Position numbers and translations under genes: made by a program | The notes under the pieces: model-generated | Seen by the model: only the letters and a program-made list of their open reading frames with translations | Told to the model about the DNA's origin: nothing | The model's database searches: none | In this document: one piece after another, positions 1 through 6,481 of the stretch | How the letters are laid out: each line of letters starts with the position of its first letter | Numbering within the stretch: the first letter of the stretch is position 1 | Assembly (NCBI GenBank): GCA_937875275.1 | Contig: CALNCC010000107.1 | Location: 1-18,848, forward strand | Length of the DNA: 18,848 nt | Origin: an uncultured Dysgonomonas sp. | GTDB lineage: Bacteria; Bacteroidota; Bacteroidia; Bacteroidales; Dysgonomonadaceae | Direction of reading: 5' to 3'

Positions 1-592
1 CAAACGATCCATCGCTGAATACCGCAGAGTTAAGTGCTGCAAAGAAGTTGTCTCGATATGAAACAACTGATCCTAAGTGTTTTTTTATCAGTTCGGGGTG
101 TTCTTGTACAGCTTCACTGAAAGAGCAGAATATAATTCCTTTTTCCGACAACGTTTTCTTGAACGTCGTTTTCACCGATACACTGTCAATAACTGCATCA
201 ACAGCCATTTCAGCGACTCCAGCCAATTGTCCTCTTTCGTGTAGCGGGATACCCAGTTTGTCGAATGTTTTTAGCAATTCGGGATCTACCTCATCCAAAC
301 TTTTCGGACCGTCTTTTGGTCTTGGTGCCGCATAGTAGCTTATCGATTGGTAGTCGATTTGTGGGACATTAAGGTGTGCCCATTGCGGCATTTCCATTGT
401 ACACCAATGGCGAAATGCTTTCAGTCTGAAATCGAGCATCCATTCGGGTTCGCTCTTTTTGGATGAAATAAGACGAACTACATCTTCATTCAATCCTACC
501 GGTATAATTTCTGTATCTATGTCGGTAACGAATCCGTATTTGTATTCGCTATTCGTTACCTCATCCAATATTTTATCTTGTTCTTCTTGCAT
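1..592 (-). CDS. sufB: Fe-S cluster assembly scaffold SufB (N-terminal part, runs off left edge)
   Basis: Reading leftward from the ATG at 592, the frame is open to the window edge and gives 197 residues of a SufB, about the first two fifths of a family usually 465-485 residues long. Recognisable SufB blocks are EPEWMLDFRLKAF (48-60), the aromatic QIDYQSISYYA stretch (78-88), GIIFCSFSEAVQEHPEL (152-168) and DNFFAALNSAVFSDGSF (181-197). SufB is the cytosolic core scaffold of the SufBCD complex that assembles Fe-S clusters from SufS/SufE-supplied sulfur. In Bacteroidetes sufC and sufD normally follow it, which would lie beyond the left edge. The bases before the ATG are A-rich (AATAAGAAACAACA) with no Shine-Dalgarno site. 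Nothing in the visible part is broken. Identification is confident; the C-terminal catalytic part cannot be judged. Confidence 0.95.
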   Translation of the reverse strand, partial: MQEEQDKILDEVTNSEYKYGFVTDIDTEIIPVGLNEDVVRLISSKKSEPEWMLDFRLKAFRHWCTMEMPQWAHLNVPQIDYQSISYYAAPRPKDGPKSLDEVDPELLKTFDKLGIPLHERGQLAGVAEMAVDAVIDSVSVKTTFKKTLSEKGIIFCSFSEAVQEHPELIKKHLGSVVSYRDNFFAALNSAVFSDGSF

Positions 593-709
593 TGTTGTTT
601 CTTATTTTGAAGCCTAAAAAAGACTTTTATCAGCCTTACTTCGTGTCCGAAGACATCTTTCTAATTTATTAAGCAGAAAATAGCGAAAGGCAAAGTCTGT
701 TTCATATTA

Positions 710-717
710 CAAATATA
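710..717 (-). promoter_or_regulatory. Candidate sufB -7 promoter element
   Basis: On the minus strand this reads TATATTTG, an exact match to the Bacteroidetes -7 consensus TAnnTTTG. It would give a leader of about 110 bases before the sufB ATG. No clean TTTG -33 element is seen 19-21 bases further upstream, only T-rich sequence. The 593-907 region holds no gene that I can support. It contains this element, the coaA promoter on the other strand, and a small stem-loop (CTTCG/CGAAG, 639-652) inside the would-be sufB leader. Confidence 0.4.
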
Positions 718-857
718 CACACAATCTCTAAGTAAAAGATGCATCATAAATATTTTACATCGTTCATAAATTAAAAACATATTAAAACACGAAATGTTCT
801 TGCTATGAGCATAGTCGTACGAATGCTTTTGGTGAAAAAGTTATATAATCGATTCCT

Positions 858-886
858 TTTGTGTTTTAAATTTTAGCTTACCTTTG
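858..886 (+). promoter_or_regulatory. Candidate coaA promoter
   Basis: TTTG (858-861), 17 bases, then TACCTTTG (879-886), an exact match to the -7 consensus TAnnTTTG. The spacing is a little shorter than the usual 19-21. Transcription would begin about 15 bases before the coaA ATG at 908, giving a very short leader. This argues against the TTG at 884 as start, since that codon lies inside the -7 element. Confidence 0.5.
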
Positions 887-907
887 TCCCAAGAAATAAA
901 GAGTAAC

Positions 908-1855
908 ATGGAAAATGTATCCTTTAGTCCTTACATGATATTTGACAGGGCAAAATGGGCTGCCCTGCGTGATTCCGAACCATTGACCTTGACAGAGCAA
1001 GAAGTTGCTGAACTGAAGGGTATTGACGATGAATTGTCTATTGAGGAGGTTAAAGAAATCTATCTGCCTCTTTCGCGGTTGTTGAATTATTATGTGAGTG
1101 CCCGATCGAGTCGTCAGGCTGTTCTGCGCAAGTTTCTGAATGAAACCGAAAGCACGATAAAAGTACCCTTTATCATCAGCATCGCGGGCAGTGTATCTGT
1201 CGGAAAAAGCACTACGGCTCGTGTATTGAAGGCATTGTTGAGCCGATGGCCGGAACATACGAAGGTGGCATTGGTTACCACCGACGGATTTCTCTATCCC
1301 AACGAGGTGTTGGAAGATAAACGGATATTACTGAAAAAAGGGTTTCCGCAATCTTATGATATAAAAACTCTCTTACAGTTTGTCGTTGATGTTAAGTCTG
1401 GAAAACCGAATATTAAAGCCCCTAAATATTCACATCTCATCTATGATGTTGTTCCTGACGACTACGCAGAAGTTGATCGTCCTGACATTTTGATTTTAGA
1501 AGGATTGAATGTTTTGCAGAGCGGCATGGACTATCCGCACGATCGACCTCGTGTTTTTGTGTCCGACTATGTAGACTTCTCTATTTATGTAGATGCTGAC
1601 GAGAAACAACTTGAAGAGTGGTATATTTCGCGTTTTATGAAGTTTCGCAAAGGAGCATTTGCCGATCCTAAATCATATTTTCATAATTTCACACAATTGA
1701 CAGAGGATGCTGCCGAGAAGATGGCTCAAACCATTTGGCGAGAGATCAATCGTAAAAATCTATTGCGGAATATTCTCCCTACTCGTGAGAGAGCAAGCCT
1801 GATCCTTCATAAATCGAAGAATCATGCGGTAGATAACGTCCGACTAAGGAAGTGA
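908..1855 (+). CDS. coaA: Type I pantothenate kinase
   Basis: Phosphorylates pantothenate with ATP, the committed first step of coenzyme A synthesis in the cytosol. The 315-residue product matches the usual type I length (E. coli CoaA is 316). The P-loop GSVSVGKSTTARVL lies near residues 94-107, followed by the family blocks LVTTDGFLYPN, GFPQSYD, APKYSHLIYDVVPDD and DILILEGLNVLQ, and the SRFMKFRKGAF segment. The start is the ATG at 908; an in-frame TTG at 884 overlaps the promoter and adds residues not expected in the family. It is divergent from sufB and separated from the next gene by 182 bases, so it is probably monocistronic. Many Bacteroidetes use a type III (CoaX) kinase instead, which makes a type I enzyme here of mild interest. 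Confidence 0.95.
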   Translation: MENVSFSPYMIFDRAKWAALRDSEPLTLTEQEVAELKGIDDELSIEEVKEIYLPLSRLLNYYVSARSSRQAVLRKFLNETESTIKVPFIISIAGSVSVGKSTTARVLKALLSRWPEHTKVALVTTDGFLYPNEVLEDKRILLKKGFPQSYDIKTLLQFVVDVKSGKPNIKAPKYSHLIYDVVPDDYAEVDRPDILILEGLNVLQSGMDYPHDRPRVFVSDYVDFSIYVDADEKQLEEWYISRFMKFRKGAFADPKSYFHNFTQLTEDAAEKMAQTIWREINRKNLLRNILPTRERASLILHKSKNHAVDNVRLRK

Positions 1856-1903
1856 AAGTAAAACGAAGTATATTTATACAAGTACAATAAAACCTTGCGT
1901 TTA

Positions 1904-1935
1904 TTTGTTCGACATACAGTGTATTTGTATATTTA
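1904..1935 (+). promoter_or_regulatory. Candidate promoter of the GH43 gene
   Basis: TTTG (1904-1907), a 20-base spacer, then TATATTTA (1928-1935), which differs from TAnnTTTG only in the last base. Spacing fits the Bacteroidetes -33/-7 arrangement. The leader would be about 100 bases and includes a perfect 10-base palindrome CTCAATTGAG (1968-1977) that could be an operator, although such a short palindrome can occur by chance. Confidence 0.45.
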
Positions 1936-2037
1936 CCCGTTTTATGGGCATACACTCCGAACAATCACTCAATTGAGGGTATTCTGCTCATTCAAGACTT
2001 TTAAGACATTAAATCAATAACATAAAAAAACGAACAA

Positions 2038-3039
2038 ATGAAGAGAAAATTAACTTCCCTTTTATTAGTCGCGGTAGCCGTTGTTTTCGCAGCGTCTTGC
2101 AAGCAACAAACACCGCCCGAATCGGTTCAATATGCCGGAAACCCAGTGTTCCCGGGATGGTATGCCGATCCCGAAGGAATTATATTCGACAATGAATATT
2201 GGATATTCCCTACATTTTCAGCAGCATACGAAGAGCAAGTCTTTTTGGATGCGTTTTCATCTCCCGACCTTGTGAATTGGACAAAACACGAACGCATCAT
2301 TGACACATCCGAAGTGAAATGGATATGGCGCGCAATGTGGGCTCCGGCAATCTTGGAAAAGGATAATAAATACTTCCTGTTCTTTGGCGGAAACGACATA
2401 CAAAAAAATGGAGATGTCGGAGGGATTGGTGTTGCAGTGTCAGACAAGCCCGGCGGTCCGTATAAAGACTATTTAGGTAAACCGCTTATCGACAAGATTG
2501 TGAATGGCGCACAGCCAATCGACCAATTTGTATTTAAAGATAAAGATGGCAGCTATTATATCTATTATGGTGGATGGAGACATTGTAATGTTGCTAAACT
2601 GAATGATGACTTTACCGGATTTATTCCTTTCGAAGACGGAACAATATTTAAAGAAGTTACCCCGAAGGATTATGTAGAAGGTCCATTTATGTTTATCCGT
2701 GATGGAAAATATTACTTCATGTGGTCGGAAGGTGGCTGGACAGGTCCCGATTATAGGGTGGCTTACGCTATTGCTGATAATCCGTTCGGTCCATTCGAGA
2801 GAGTTGGAACAATTCTGCAACAAGATCCGAATATCGCTAATGGGGCAGGACATCATTCTGTTATACACGAACCAAAATCGGATAAATACTACATCGTATA
2901 TCATCGCCGCCCATTTGATAAGAAAGAAAGAGATTGGCGCGAAACCTGTATCGACGAAATGGTTTTCGATGAAAATGGATACATCAAACCTGTAGTTATG
3001 ACAACCGAAGGTGTTGCTGCAAATCCAATAAAAAAATAA
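2038..3039 (+). CDS. Glycoside hydrolase family 43 lipoprotein (arabinosidase/xylosidase type)
   Basis: A 333-residue secreted enzyme with the five-bladed beta-propeller fold of GH43, a family that mostly cleaves alpha-L-arabinose or beta-D-xylose linkages. A lipoprotein signal peptide ends in a lipobox with the lipidated cysteine at residue 21 (FAASC), so the protein should sit on the periplasmic face of a membrane or at the cell surface. Candidate catalytic residues are Asp44 in WYADPEG (base), Asp162 in PIDQF (pKa modulator) and Glu214 in YVEGPF (acid). The GHHS stretch (271-274) matches the central His region of the propeller. There is no accessory binding module. It stands alone, with no SusC/SusD pair, hybrid two-component sensor or other hydrolase in view, so substrate cannot be inferred from context. 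It has its own candidate promoter and a strong terminator. Family is confident; substrate is unknown. Confidence 0.88.
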   Translation: MKRKLTSLLLVAVAVVFAASCKQQTPPESVQYAGNPVFPGWYADPEGIIFDNEYWIFPTFSAAYEEQVFLDAFSSPDLVNWTKHERIIDTSEVKWIWRAMWAPAILEKDNKYFLFFGGNDIQKNGDVGGIGVAVSDKPGGPYKDYLGKPLIDKIVNGAQPIDQFVFKDKDGSYYIYYGGWRHCNVAKLNDDFTGFIPFEDGTIFKEVTPKDYVEGPFMFIRDGKYYFMWSEGGWTGPDYRVAYAIADNPFGPFERVGTILQQDPNIANGAGHHSVIHEPKSDKYYIVYHRRPFDKKERDWRETCIDEMVFDENGYIKPVVMTTEGVAANPIKK

Positions 3040-3050
3040 AGAAAAACCGG

Positions 3051-3082
3051 GAGGTGTCTCAGAACGAGACACCTCTGTTTTT
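3051..3082. terminator. Bidirectional rho-independent terminator
   Basis: GAGGTGTCTC (3051-3060) pairs perfectly with GAGACACCTC (3066-3075) around a 5-base loop AGAAC. On the plus strand it is followed by a T-rich tail (TGTTTTTG) and terminates the GH43 gene. On the minus strand the A-run before the stem (3028-3046) becomes a T tail, and the stem begins within 10 bases of the oxyR stop, so the same hairpin should end the yggS-oxyR transcript. Confidence 0.93.
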
Positions 3083-3083
3083 G

Positions 3084-4034
3084 TTATTTCTCGACCACCT
3101 TCACCATATGGGCTTTCAGCCGGGGGTCGGTATATTGAGCCGGAACAACTGATTTTATTTCCGACATTATAATTTCGATCATCTTTTTCCTCAGAAAATC
3201 GACTCTCGTGACAAGGCTGATTTCCCTCGTCGGAGTGATACCTTTGAGAGGGCGCACATTTTTCTTTTGTTCCTCGGAGAGCCTCTCCAATGCCATTTCG
3301 GGAATTATCGTCAACCCACTGTTATTATCTACAATGTTGATAAGAGTATCTATACTGCCGGCTTCGTAAGAGAACAGGGAATGAGAACTTTTGCGCCTGC
3401 GTGCATTACAGATTTTCAATATCTGACTGCGAAAACAATGCACCTCCTCAAGCAACCACAAACGATTAACATTCAGATCATCTTCCTCCAACTCTTTTTT
3501 CGCATACAAAGATGTCTCTTGCGGAGATACATATGCATAAAACTTTTCATAATAGATCGGATATTCTACAATCTTATCGTTCTGAAGCGGAGTGGCAAGA
3601 ATAGCTCCATCTAAAGAGCCGTTTTGAAGCTTTTCGATGATTTGCCCCGTTGTCAGCTCTTCGATAGAAAAAACGATATCATAACCATTTTCATTATGTA
3701 GCTTCATCAACTTTGGAAGTAAATATGGCGAAATAGTGGGAATGATACCTAACCTGAACACACCCTGTATAACACCTCTTTCCTCTTGTATTATCTCCTT
3801 TACTTGCTTTACCTGAGATACTATAACCCGAGCCTGGTTTATAATCTGAACGCCGATGGGCGTAGGCTGCACAGGCAACTGGCTCCGGTCGAATATCTTA
3901 ACGTCTAACTCATCCTCCAATTTCTGAATCATCATACTCAATGTAGGCTGTGTAACGAATGAGGCCTCCGCCGCTTTAGCAAAATGTCGATAATTATCGA
4001 CGGCTATTATATACTCAAGTTGTTGTATATTCAT
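3084..4034 (-). CDS. oxyR: LysR-family peroxide sensor OxyR
   Basis: A 316-residue transcription factor with an N-terminal winged helix-turn-helix (about 1-60; MNIQQLEYIIAV, AKAAEASFVTQPTLSMMIQKLE) and a LysR substrate-binding domain (about 90-300). Cys200 and Cys209 in the EEVHCFRSQILKIC segment match in position and spacing the peroxide-reactive pair of E. coli OxyR (C199/C208), which supports a hydrogen-peroxide sensor over a generic LysR protein. In Bacteroides OxyR activates catalase, Dps and peroxidase genes; none of these is in the window. It lies 20 bases downstream of yggS on the same strand and shares a terminator with the convergent GH43 gene. The start is ATG at 4034, the usual LysR beginning. 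Confidence 0.93.
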   Translation of the reverse strand: MNIQQLEYIIAVDNYRHFAKAAEASFVTQPTLSMMIQKLEDELDVKIFDRSQLPVQPTPIGVQIINQARVIVSQVKQVKEIIQEERGVIQGVFRLGIIPTISPYLLPKLMKLHNENGYDIVFSIEELTTGQIIEKLQNGSLDGAILATPLQNDKIVEYPIYYEKFYAYVSPQETSLYAKKELEEDDLNVNRLWLLEEVHCFRSQILKICNARRRKSSHSLFSYEAGSIDTLINIVDNNSGLTIIPEMALERLSEEQKKNVRPLKGITPTREISLVTRVDFLRKKMIEIIMSEIKSVVPAQYTDPRLKAHMVKVVEK

Positions 4035-4054
4035 ACTATTTCGTGATTTAAAGA

Positions 4055-4720
4055 TTAATTGTCATGCTTGTTGAAAATGTAGGATCCTACGCGTATTATT
4101 GTAGTCTTTTCTTCTATTGCTATCTTATAGTCGTGCGACATACCCATCGATAATTCAGTGAAGGATGTGTTGCCATAATTTGATTTTATATTTTCAAAAA
4201 ACAGTCTCAGATTTCTGAACTCATGGTGGATCTGTCCCTCATCGTCCGTATTACTTGCAATCCCCATCAATCCGATGATACGCACCCACTTGTATTGCTT
4301 CGATTGATCTTTCTCGAAAAACTGGCGGCATTCATCGTAAGTAAAACCATATTTACTTTCGTCCTGAGATATATAAACCTCCAGAAAACAATCTATTATT
4401 CTCCCTATTTTGCCCGCTTGCTTATCTATTTCGTCCAATAGGCGTAAGCTGTCTACACTGTGGATGGTAGTGATATACGGCAACACAGACTTTACCTTAT
4501 TTGTCTGCAAATGTCCGATAAAGTGCCAATCTATATCTTGAGGCAGTTGAGCTTGCTTTACAGACAGCTCCTGCATACGACTTTCTCCAAATATCCGTTG
4601 ACCAGCATCATAGGCTTCTCGGATATCCTCCACCGAATAATATTTAGAAACGGCAACCAACCGAATATTTTCAGGTATATTTTTTTTAATGTATTTGAGG
4701 TTATTTTGTATATATCCCAT
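4055..4720 (-). CDS. yggS: YggS/PLPBP-family pyridoxal-phosphate homeostasis protein
   Basis: A 221-residue single-domain TIM-barrel protein that carries PLP on a lysine and has no known catalytic activity; the family maintains vitamin B6 balance. Lys26 in LVAVSKYY is the PLP lysine. Other family marks are IFGESRMQE (43-51), WHFIGHLQTNK (65-75), IHSVDS (86-91), LSMGMSHDY (190-198) and the phosphate-binding RVGSYIF (210-216), where RIGT.IFG is more usual. It is the first gene of an apparent two-gene unit with oxyR. A possible -7 element, TATCTTTA on the minus strand at 4774-4781, lies about 55 bases upstream, but I see no good -33 partner. Confidence 0.93.
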   Translation of the reverse strand: MGYIQNNLKYIKKNIPENIRLVAVSKYYSVEDIREAYDAGQRIFGESRMQELSVKQAQLPQDIDWHFIGHLQTNKVKSVLPYITTIHSVDSLRLLDEIDKQAGKIGRIIDCFLEVYISQDESKYGFTYDECRQFFEKDQSKQYKWVRIIGLMGIASNTDDEGQIHHEFRNLRLFFENIKSNYGNTSFTELSMGMSHDYKIAIEEKTTIIRVGSYIFNKHDN

Positions 4721-4825
4721 GCAATAAGCTAATTATGGATTCAGTCTTCTCCGTTAAGGATTCTTTTCGGAATTAAAGATAGTAAAATAAAAAGAATGCT
4801 CTACGACAATCATAGATATTATGAG

Positions 4826-4853
4826 GAATTTGTTTTAACTTGAATCCAAATTC
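4826..4853. repeat. Inverted repeat upstream of the membrane-protein/sigma cassette
   Basis: GAATTTG (4826-4832) and CAAATTC (4847-4853) form a perfect 7-base inverted repeat with half-site centres 21 bases apart, about two helical turns, a spacing typical of dimer operators. It lies between divergent yggS and the membrane-protein gene. Arms of 7 bases can arise by chance in an AT-rich 200-base region, so it is only a candidate. Confidence 0.3.
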
Positions 4854-4857
4854 ACAC

Positions 4858-4890
4858 TTCGATACGTCTAATAAGAAAGCATTCGTTTTG
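4858..4890 (+). promoter_or_regulatory. Weak candidate promoter of the membrane-protein/sigma cassette
   Basis: TTCG (4858-4861), a 21-base spacer, then TCGTTTTG (4883-4890), each one mismatch from the Bacteroidetes -33/-7 pattern. Transcription would start about 20 bases before the ATG at 4918. The cassette could instead be read by its own ECF sigma factor from a different motif, so this is tentative. Confidence 0.25.
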
Positions 4891-4917
4891 CAGAAAAATA
4901 ATAGAAAAATAAATAAT

Positions 4918-5610
4918 ATGAAAAAAACTGTCCTCTGTGTTATAATGTTAGCATTTGTCGTTACTTCTGCATTTGCACTACCCCCCGAGCCTCATCCTGT
5001 CGCAAATAGGCATATTAAAATAGGCCCTATGTCGTTTAGTTACAAAACTCATATGAATAAAGATAGTATAGAGATAGAAGATATAAAAGCCTTTGAGGAA
5101 TCGATGGATACTCTTGACGGCTCGCTCCAATCTATGGGCAATGCTTTAGATTCGTTCGGTAAGACGATGGATACATTTGGCAACAGCGTAGATTCGTTTG
5201 GCAATTCACTTCATGCATTCGCCCCTCCTTTCGGCATTTTCGACACCTTCATTTCCGGGGTCTTCGGGATAGCACTTATCATGATTGGCTTCTACATTCT
5301 CATATTTGGTGGAATAATATTCATCTTCGTCTACTTTATCCGATCCAACCAGAAACGAGAAAAACAACGACAAGAACTGATATTGAAATGCATCGAATCG
5401 GGACAGCCTATCCCTGAATATCTGAAAGACAACTCGAGCAAGAAACAACGATACCTAAAGCATGGGATCATCTGGTCTGCCGTAGGTTTAGGCCTATACT
5501 TTATCATCTCCTCTTTAGCTGCAATTCCAATATTTGTGGGTGTAGCCTACATTATCCTGTATGCTATGGAGAAAGACTATCCGGCAAACAACAATAATGT
5601 GAATGAATAA
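4918..5610 (+). CDS. Signal-peptide membrane protein with heptad repeats, DUF6249-like C-terminus
   Basis: A 230-residue protein of unknown function. A signal peptide (1-20, MKKTVLCVIM...AFA) is followed by a polar region, six tandem seven-residue units (63-104), a long hydrophobic stretch of about 30 residues (112-142) that could be one or two helices, a charged linker (143-181) with KCIESGQPIPEYL, and a second hydrophobic block (183-216). The ESGQPIPE linker and the hydrophobic tail resemble Bacteroidetes DUF6249 proteins, which are often encoded beside ECF sigma genes. The ATG at 4918 is chosen because it starts the signal peptide; an in-frame TTG at 4840 would bury it behind 26 extra residues. 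Its end overlaps the sigma-factor start by 8 bases, so co-translation is likely. A role as envelope sensor or sigma regulator is inference. Confidence 0.85.
   Translation: MKKTVLCVIMLAFVVTSAFALPPEPHPVANRHIKIGPMSFSYKTHMNKDSIEIEDIKAFEESMDTLDGSLQSMGNALDSFGKTMDTFGNSVDSFGNSLHAFAPPFGIFDTFISGVFGIALIMIGFYILIFGGIIFIFVYFIRSNQKREKQRQELILKCIESGQPIPEYLKDNSSKKQRYLKHGIIWSAVGLGLYFIISSLAAIPIFVGVAYIILYAMEKDYPANNNNVNE
5104..5229 (+). repeat. Six tandem heptad units in the membrane protein
   Basis: Residues 63-104 of the membrane protein divide into six units without gaps: MDTLDGS, LQSMGNA, LDSFGKT, MDTFGNS, VDSFGNS, LHAFAPP. The pattern is hydrophobic-D-S/T-F/L-G-N-S/T. Units 3 to 5 are nearly identical at the protein level but differ in codons, so the repeat appears maintained by selection and not freshly copied. 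A hydrophobic residue in positions 1 and 4 of each heptad is the a/d pattern of a coiled coil, yet a glycine in every unit is unusual for a stable helix. Confidence 0.85.
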
Positions 5611-6142
5611 AGCTGAGGACATAAAGCTTATTACCTCTTTTCTGCTGTCGAACAACAATAATATTTTCGACAAGCTGGTACTTAAATATCAGTCTCAGGT
5701 GCGGAGATTCATGCTCAACCTTACGATGGGAGATGAGGCATTAAGCGATGATCTTGCTCAGGAAACCTTTATAAAAGCATATCTGAATATCCGGAGCTTC
5801 AAAGCCATGTCGAATTTCTCGACATGGTTGTTCCGCATCGCCTACAATGTTTTCTATGACAACAAGCGCGCCGAAAAGTCGTTGCTCCCGATAGAAGATG
5901 TAAAAAATGATAATTATAGTGAAAACACGCAGTTTTCTTCCGAAAAAGTAGATATCTTTAATGCTTTGAAGATATTGAAATCCGAAGAAAGAACTGTCAT
6001 TCTATTATTTTATATGGAAGACAAAACCCAAAAAGACATTTCAAATATCACAGGGTATCCGCTCGGAACCGTCAAGACTCATCTGTTGAGAGGAAAAGAA
6101 AAGCTGGGTAGCTATTTAAAAGAAGAAGGATATGGAAAATAA
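5603..6142 (+). CDS. ECF-type RNA polymerase sigma factor
   Basis: A 179-residue group 4 (ECF) sigma factor. Region 2 covers about residues 22-90, with DDLAQETFIKAY (49-60) for core binding and STWLFRIAYNVFYDNKR (73-89) for -10 recognition. A variable linker (91-115) follows, then region 4 with the helix-turn-helix KTQKDISNITGYPLGTVKTHLLRGKEKL (141-168 split around the turn at GYPLG) for -35 recognition. The start ATG overlaps the last 8 bases of the upstream membrane-protein gene, and its end overlaps the next gene by 11 bases. No classic zinc-binding or FecR anti-sigma protein is present, so one of the two flanking membrane proteins is the natural candidate regulator. Target genes cannot be told from the window. 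Confidence 0.93.
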   Translation: MNKAEDIKLITSFLLSNNNNIFDKLVLKYQSQVRRFMLNLTMGDEALSDDLAQETFIKAYLNIRSFKAMSNFSTWLFRIAYNVFYDNKRAEKSLLPIEDVKNDNYSENTQFSSEKVDIFNALKILKSEERTVILLFYMEDKTQKDISNITGYPLGTVKTHLLRGKEKLGSYLKEEGYGK

Positions 6143-6458
6143 TAGTACAGATAATGATATAAGATTATTCTTCACTGACAAAAAACAGGAAATTCAGGAT
6201 AACGGATTTTCAGACAAGGTAATGAGTAACTTGCCTAAGGTCGAATCTTCGAGAGAATGGCTTGTTATACTTTTTGCCGTATTGGGAGGAATCGTCGCCC
6301 TATTCTTTGCAATATACAACGGTTCGCTGCTAAAATGCGCCGAGCTTTTCTCGATGAATGCAGAAGGGATTGTTATGCTTTCGTCTATCGTTCCCGTGAT
6401 TTTGGCTATTATTCTGCTGATTATTGACAGGCAGAGAGCATCTCGCTTCCCTTTTTAG
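6132..6458 (+). CDS. Small two-helix membrane protein, possible anti-sigma partner
   Basis: A 108-residue protein resembling the DUF5056-type proteins found after ECF sigma genes in Bacteroidales; that family name is from memory and is not certain. It has a soluble N-terminus (1-41) containing FSDKVMSNLP (26-35), a short motif common in these sigma-linked proteins, then two predicted transmembrane helices (about 42-62 and 79-98) and a short basic tail. Its first 11 bases overlap the end of the sigma gene, so the two are very likely translated together. The topology (cytosolic N-terminus plus membrane anchor) would suit sequestering a sigma factor, but no recognised anti-sigma domain is visible. 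The role is inferred from position only. Confidence 0.85.
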   Translation: MENNSTDNDIRLFFTDKKQEIQDNGFSDKVMSNLPKVESSREWLVILFAVLGGIVALFFAIYNGSLLKCAELFSMNAEGIVMLSSIVPVILAIILLIIDRQRASRFPF

Positions 6459-6481
6459 CTCAAGACACTGAGACTTAGAGC
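6458..6481. other. Weak stem-loop between convergent genes
   Basis: GCTCAAG (6458-6464) can pair with CTTAGAGC (6474-6481) with one bulged A and a 9-base loop. It fills the whole gap between the convergent small membrane-protein gene and the RsmI-like gene. Neither side has a good T tract, so it may not be a true terminator. Confidence 0.25.

Noticed and set aside
48..335. Plus-strand open frame of 95 codons
   Set aside because: It lies antisense within the clearly coding sufB frame and resembles no protein family.
884..907. TTG start eight codons upstream of coaA
   Set aside because: The codon overlaps the -7 promoter element; the ATG at 908 gives the family length.
1868..1879. GTATATTTATAC near-palindrome after coaA
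   Set aside because: The stem is only A/T-rich with a 2-base loop and no T tract, so not a terminator.
1968..1977. Perfect palindrome CTCAATTGAG in the GH43 leader
   Set aside because: Ten bases is too short to call an operator without conservation; mentioned only with the promoter.
2473..3072. Long minus-strand open frame opposite the GH43 gene
   Set aside because: It is the shadow of a well-supported GH43 coding sequence and crosses the terminator stem.
4840..4917. TTG start 26 codons upstream of the membrane protein
   Set aside because: It would place polar residues before an intact signal peptide that begins at ATG 4918.
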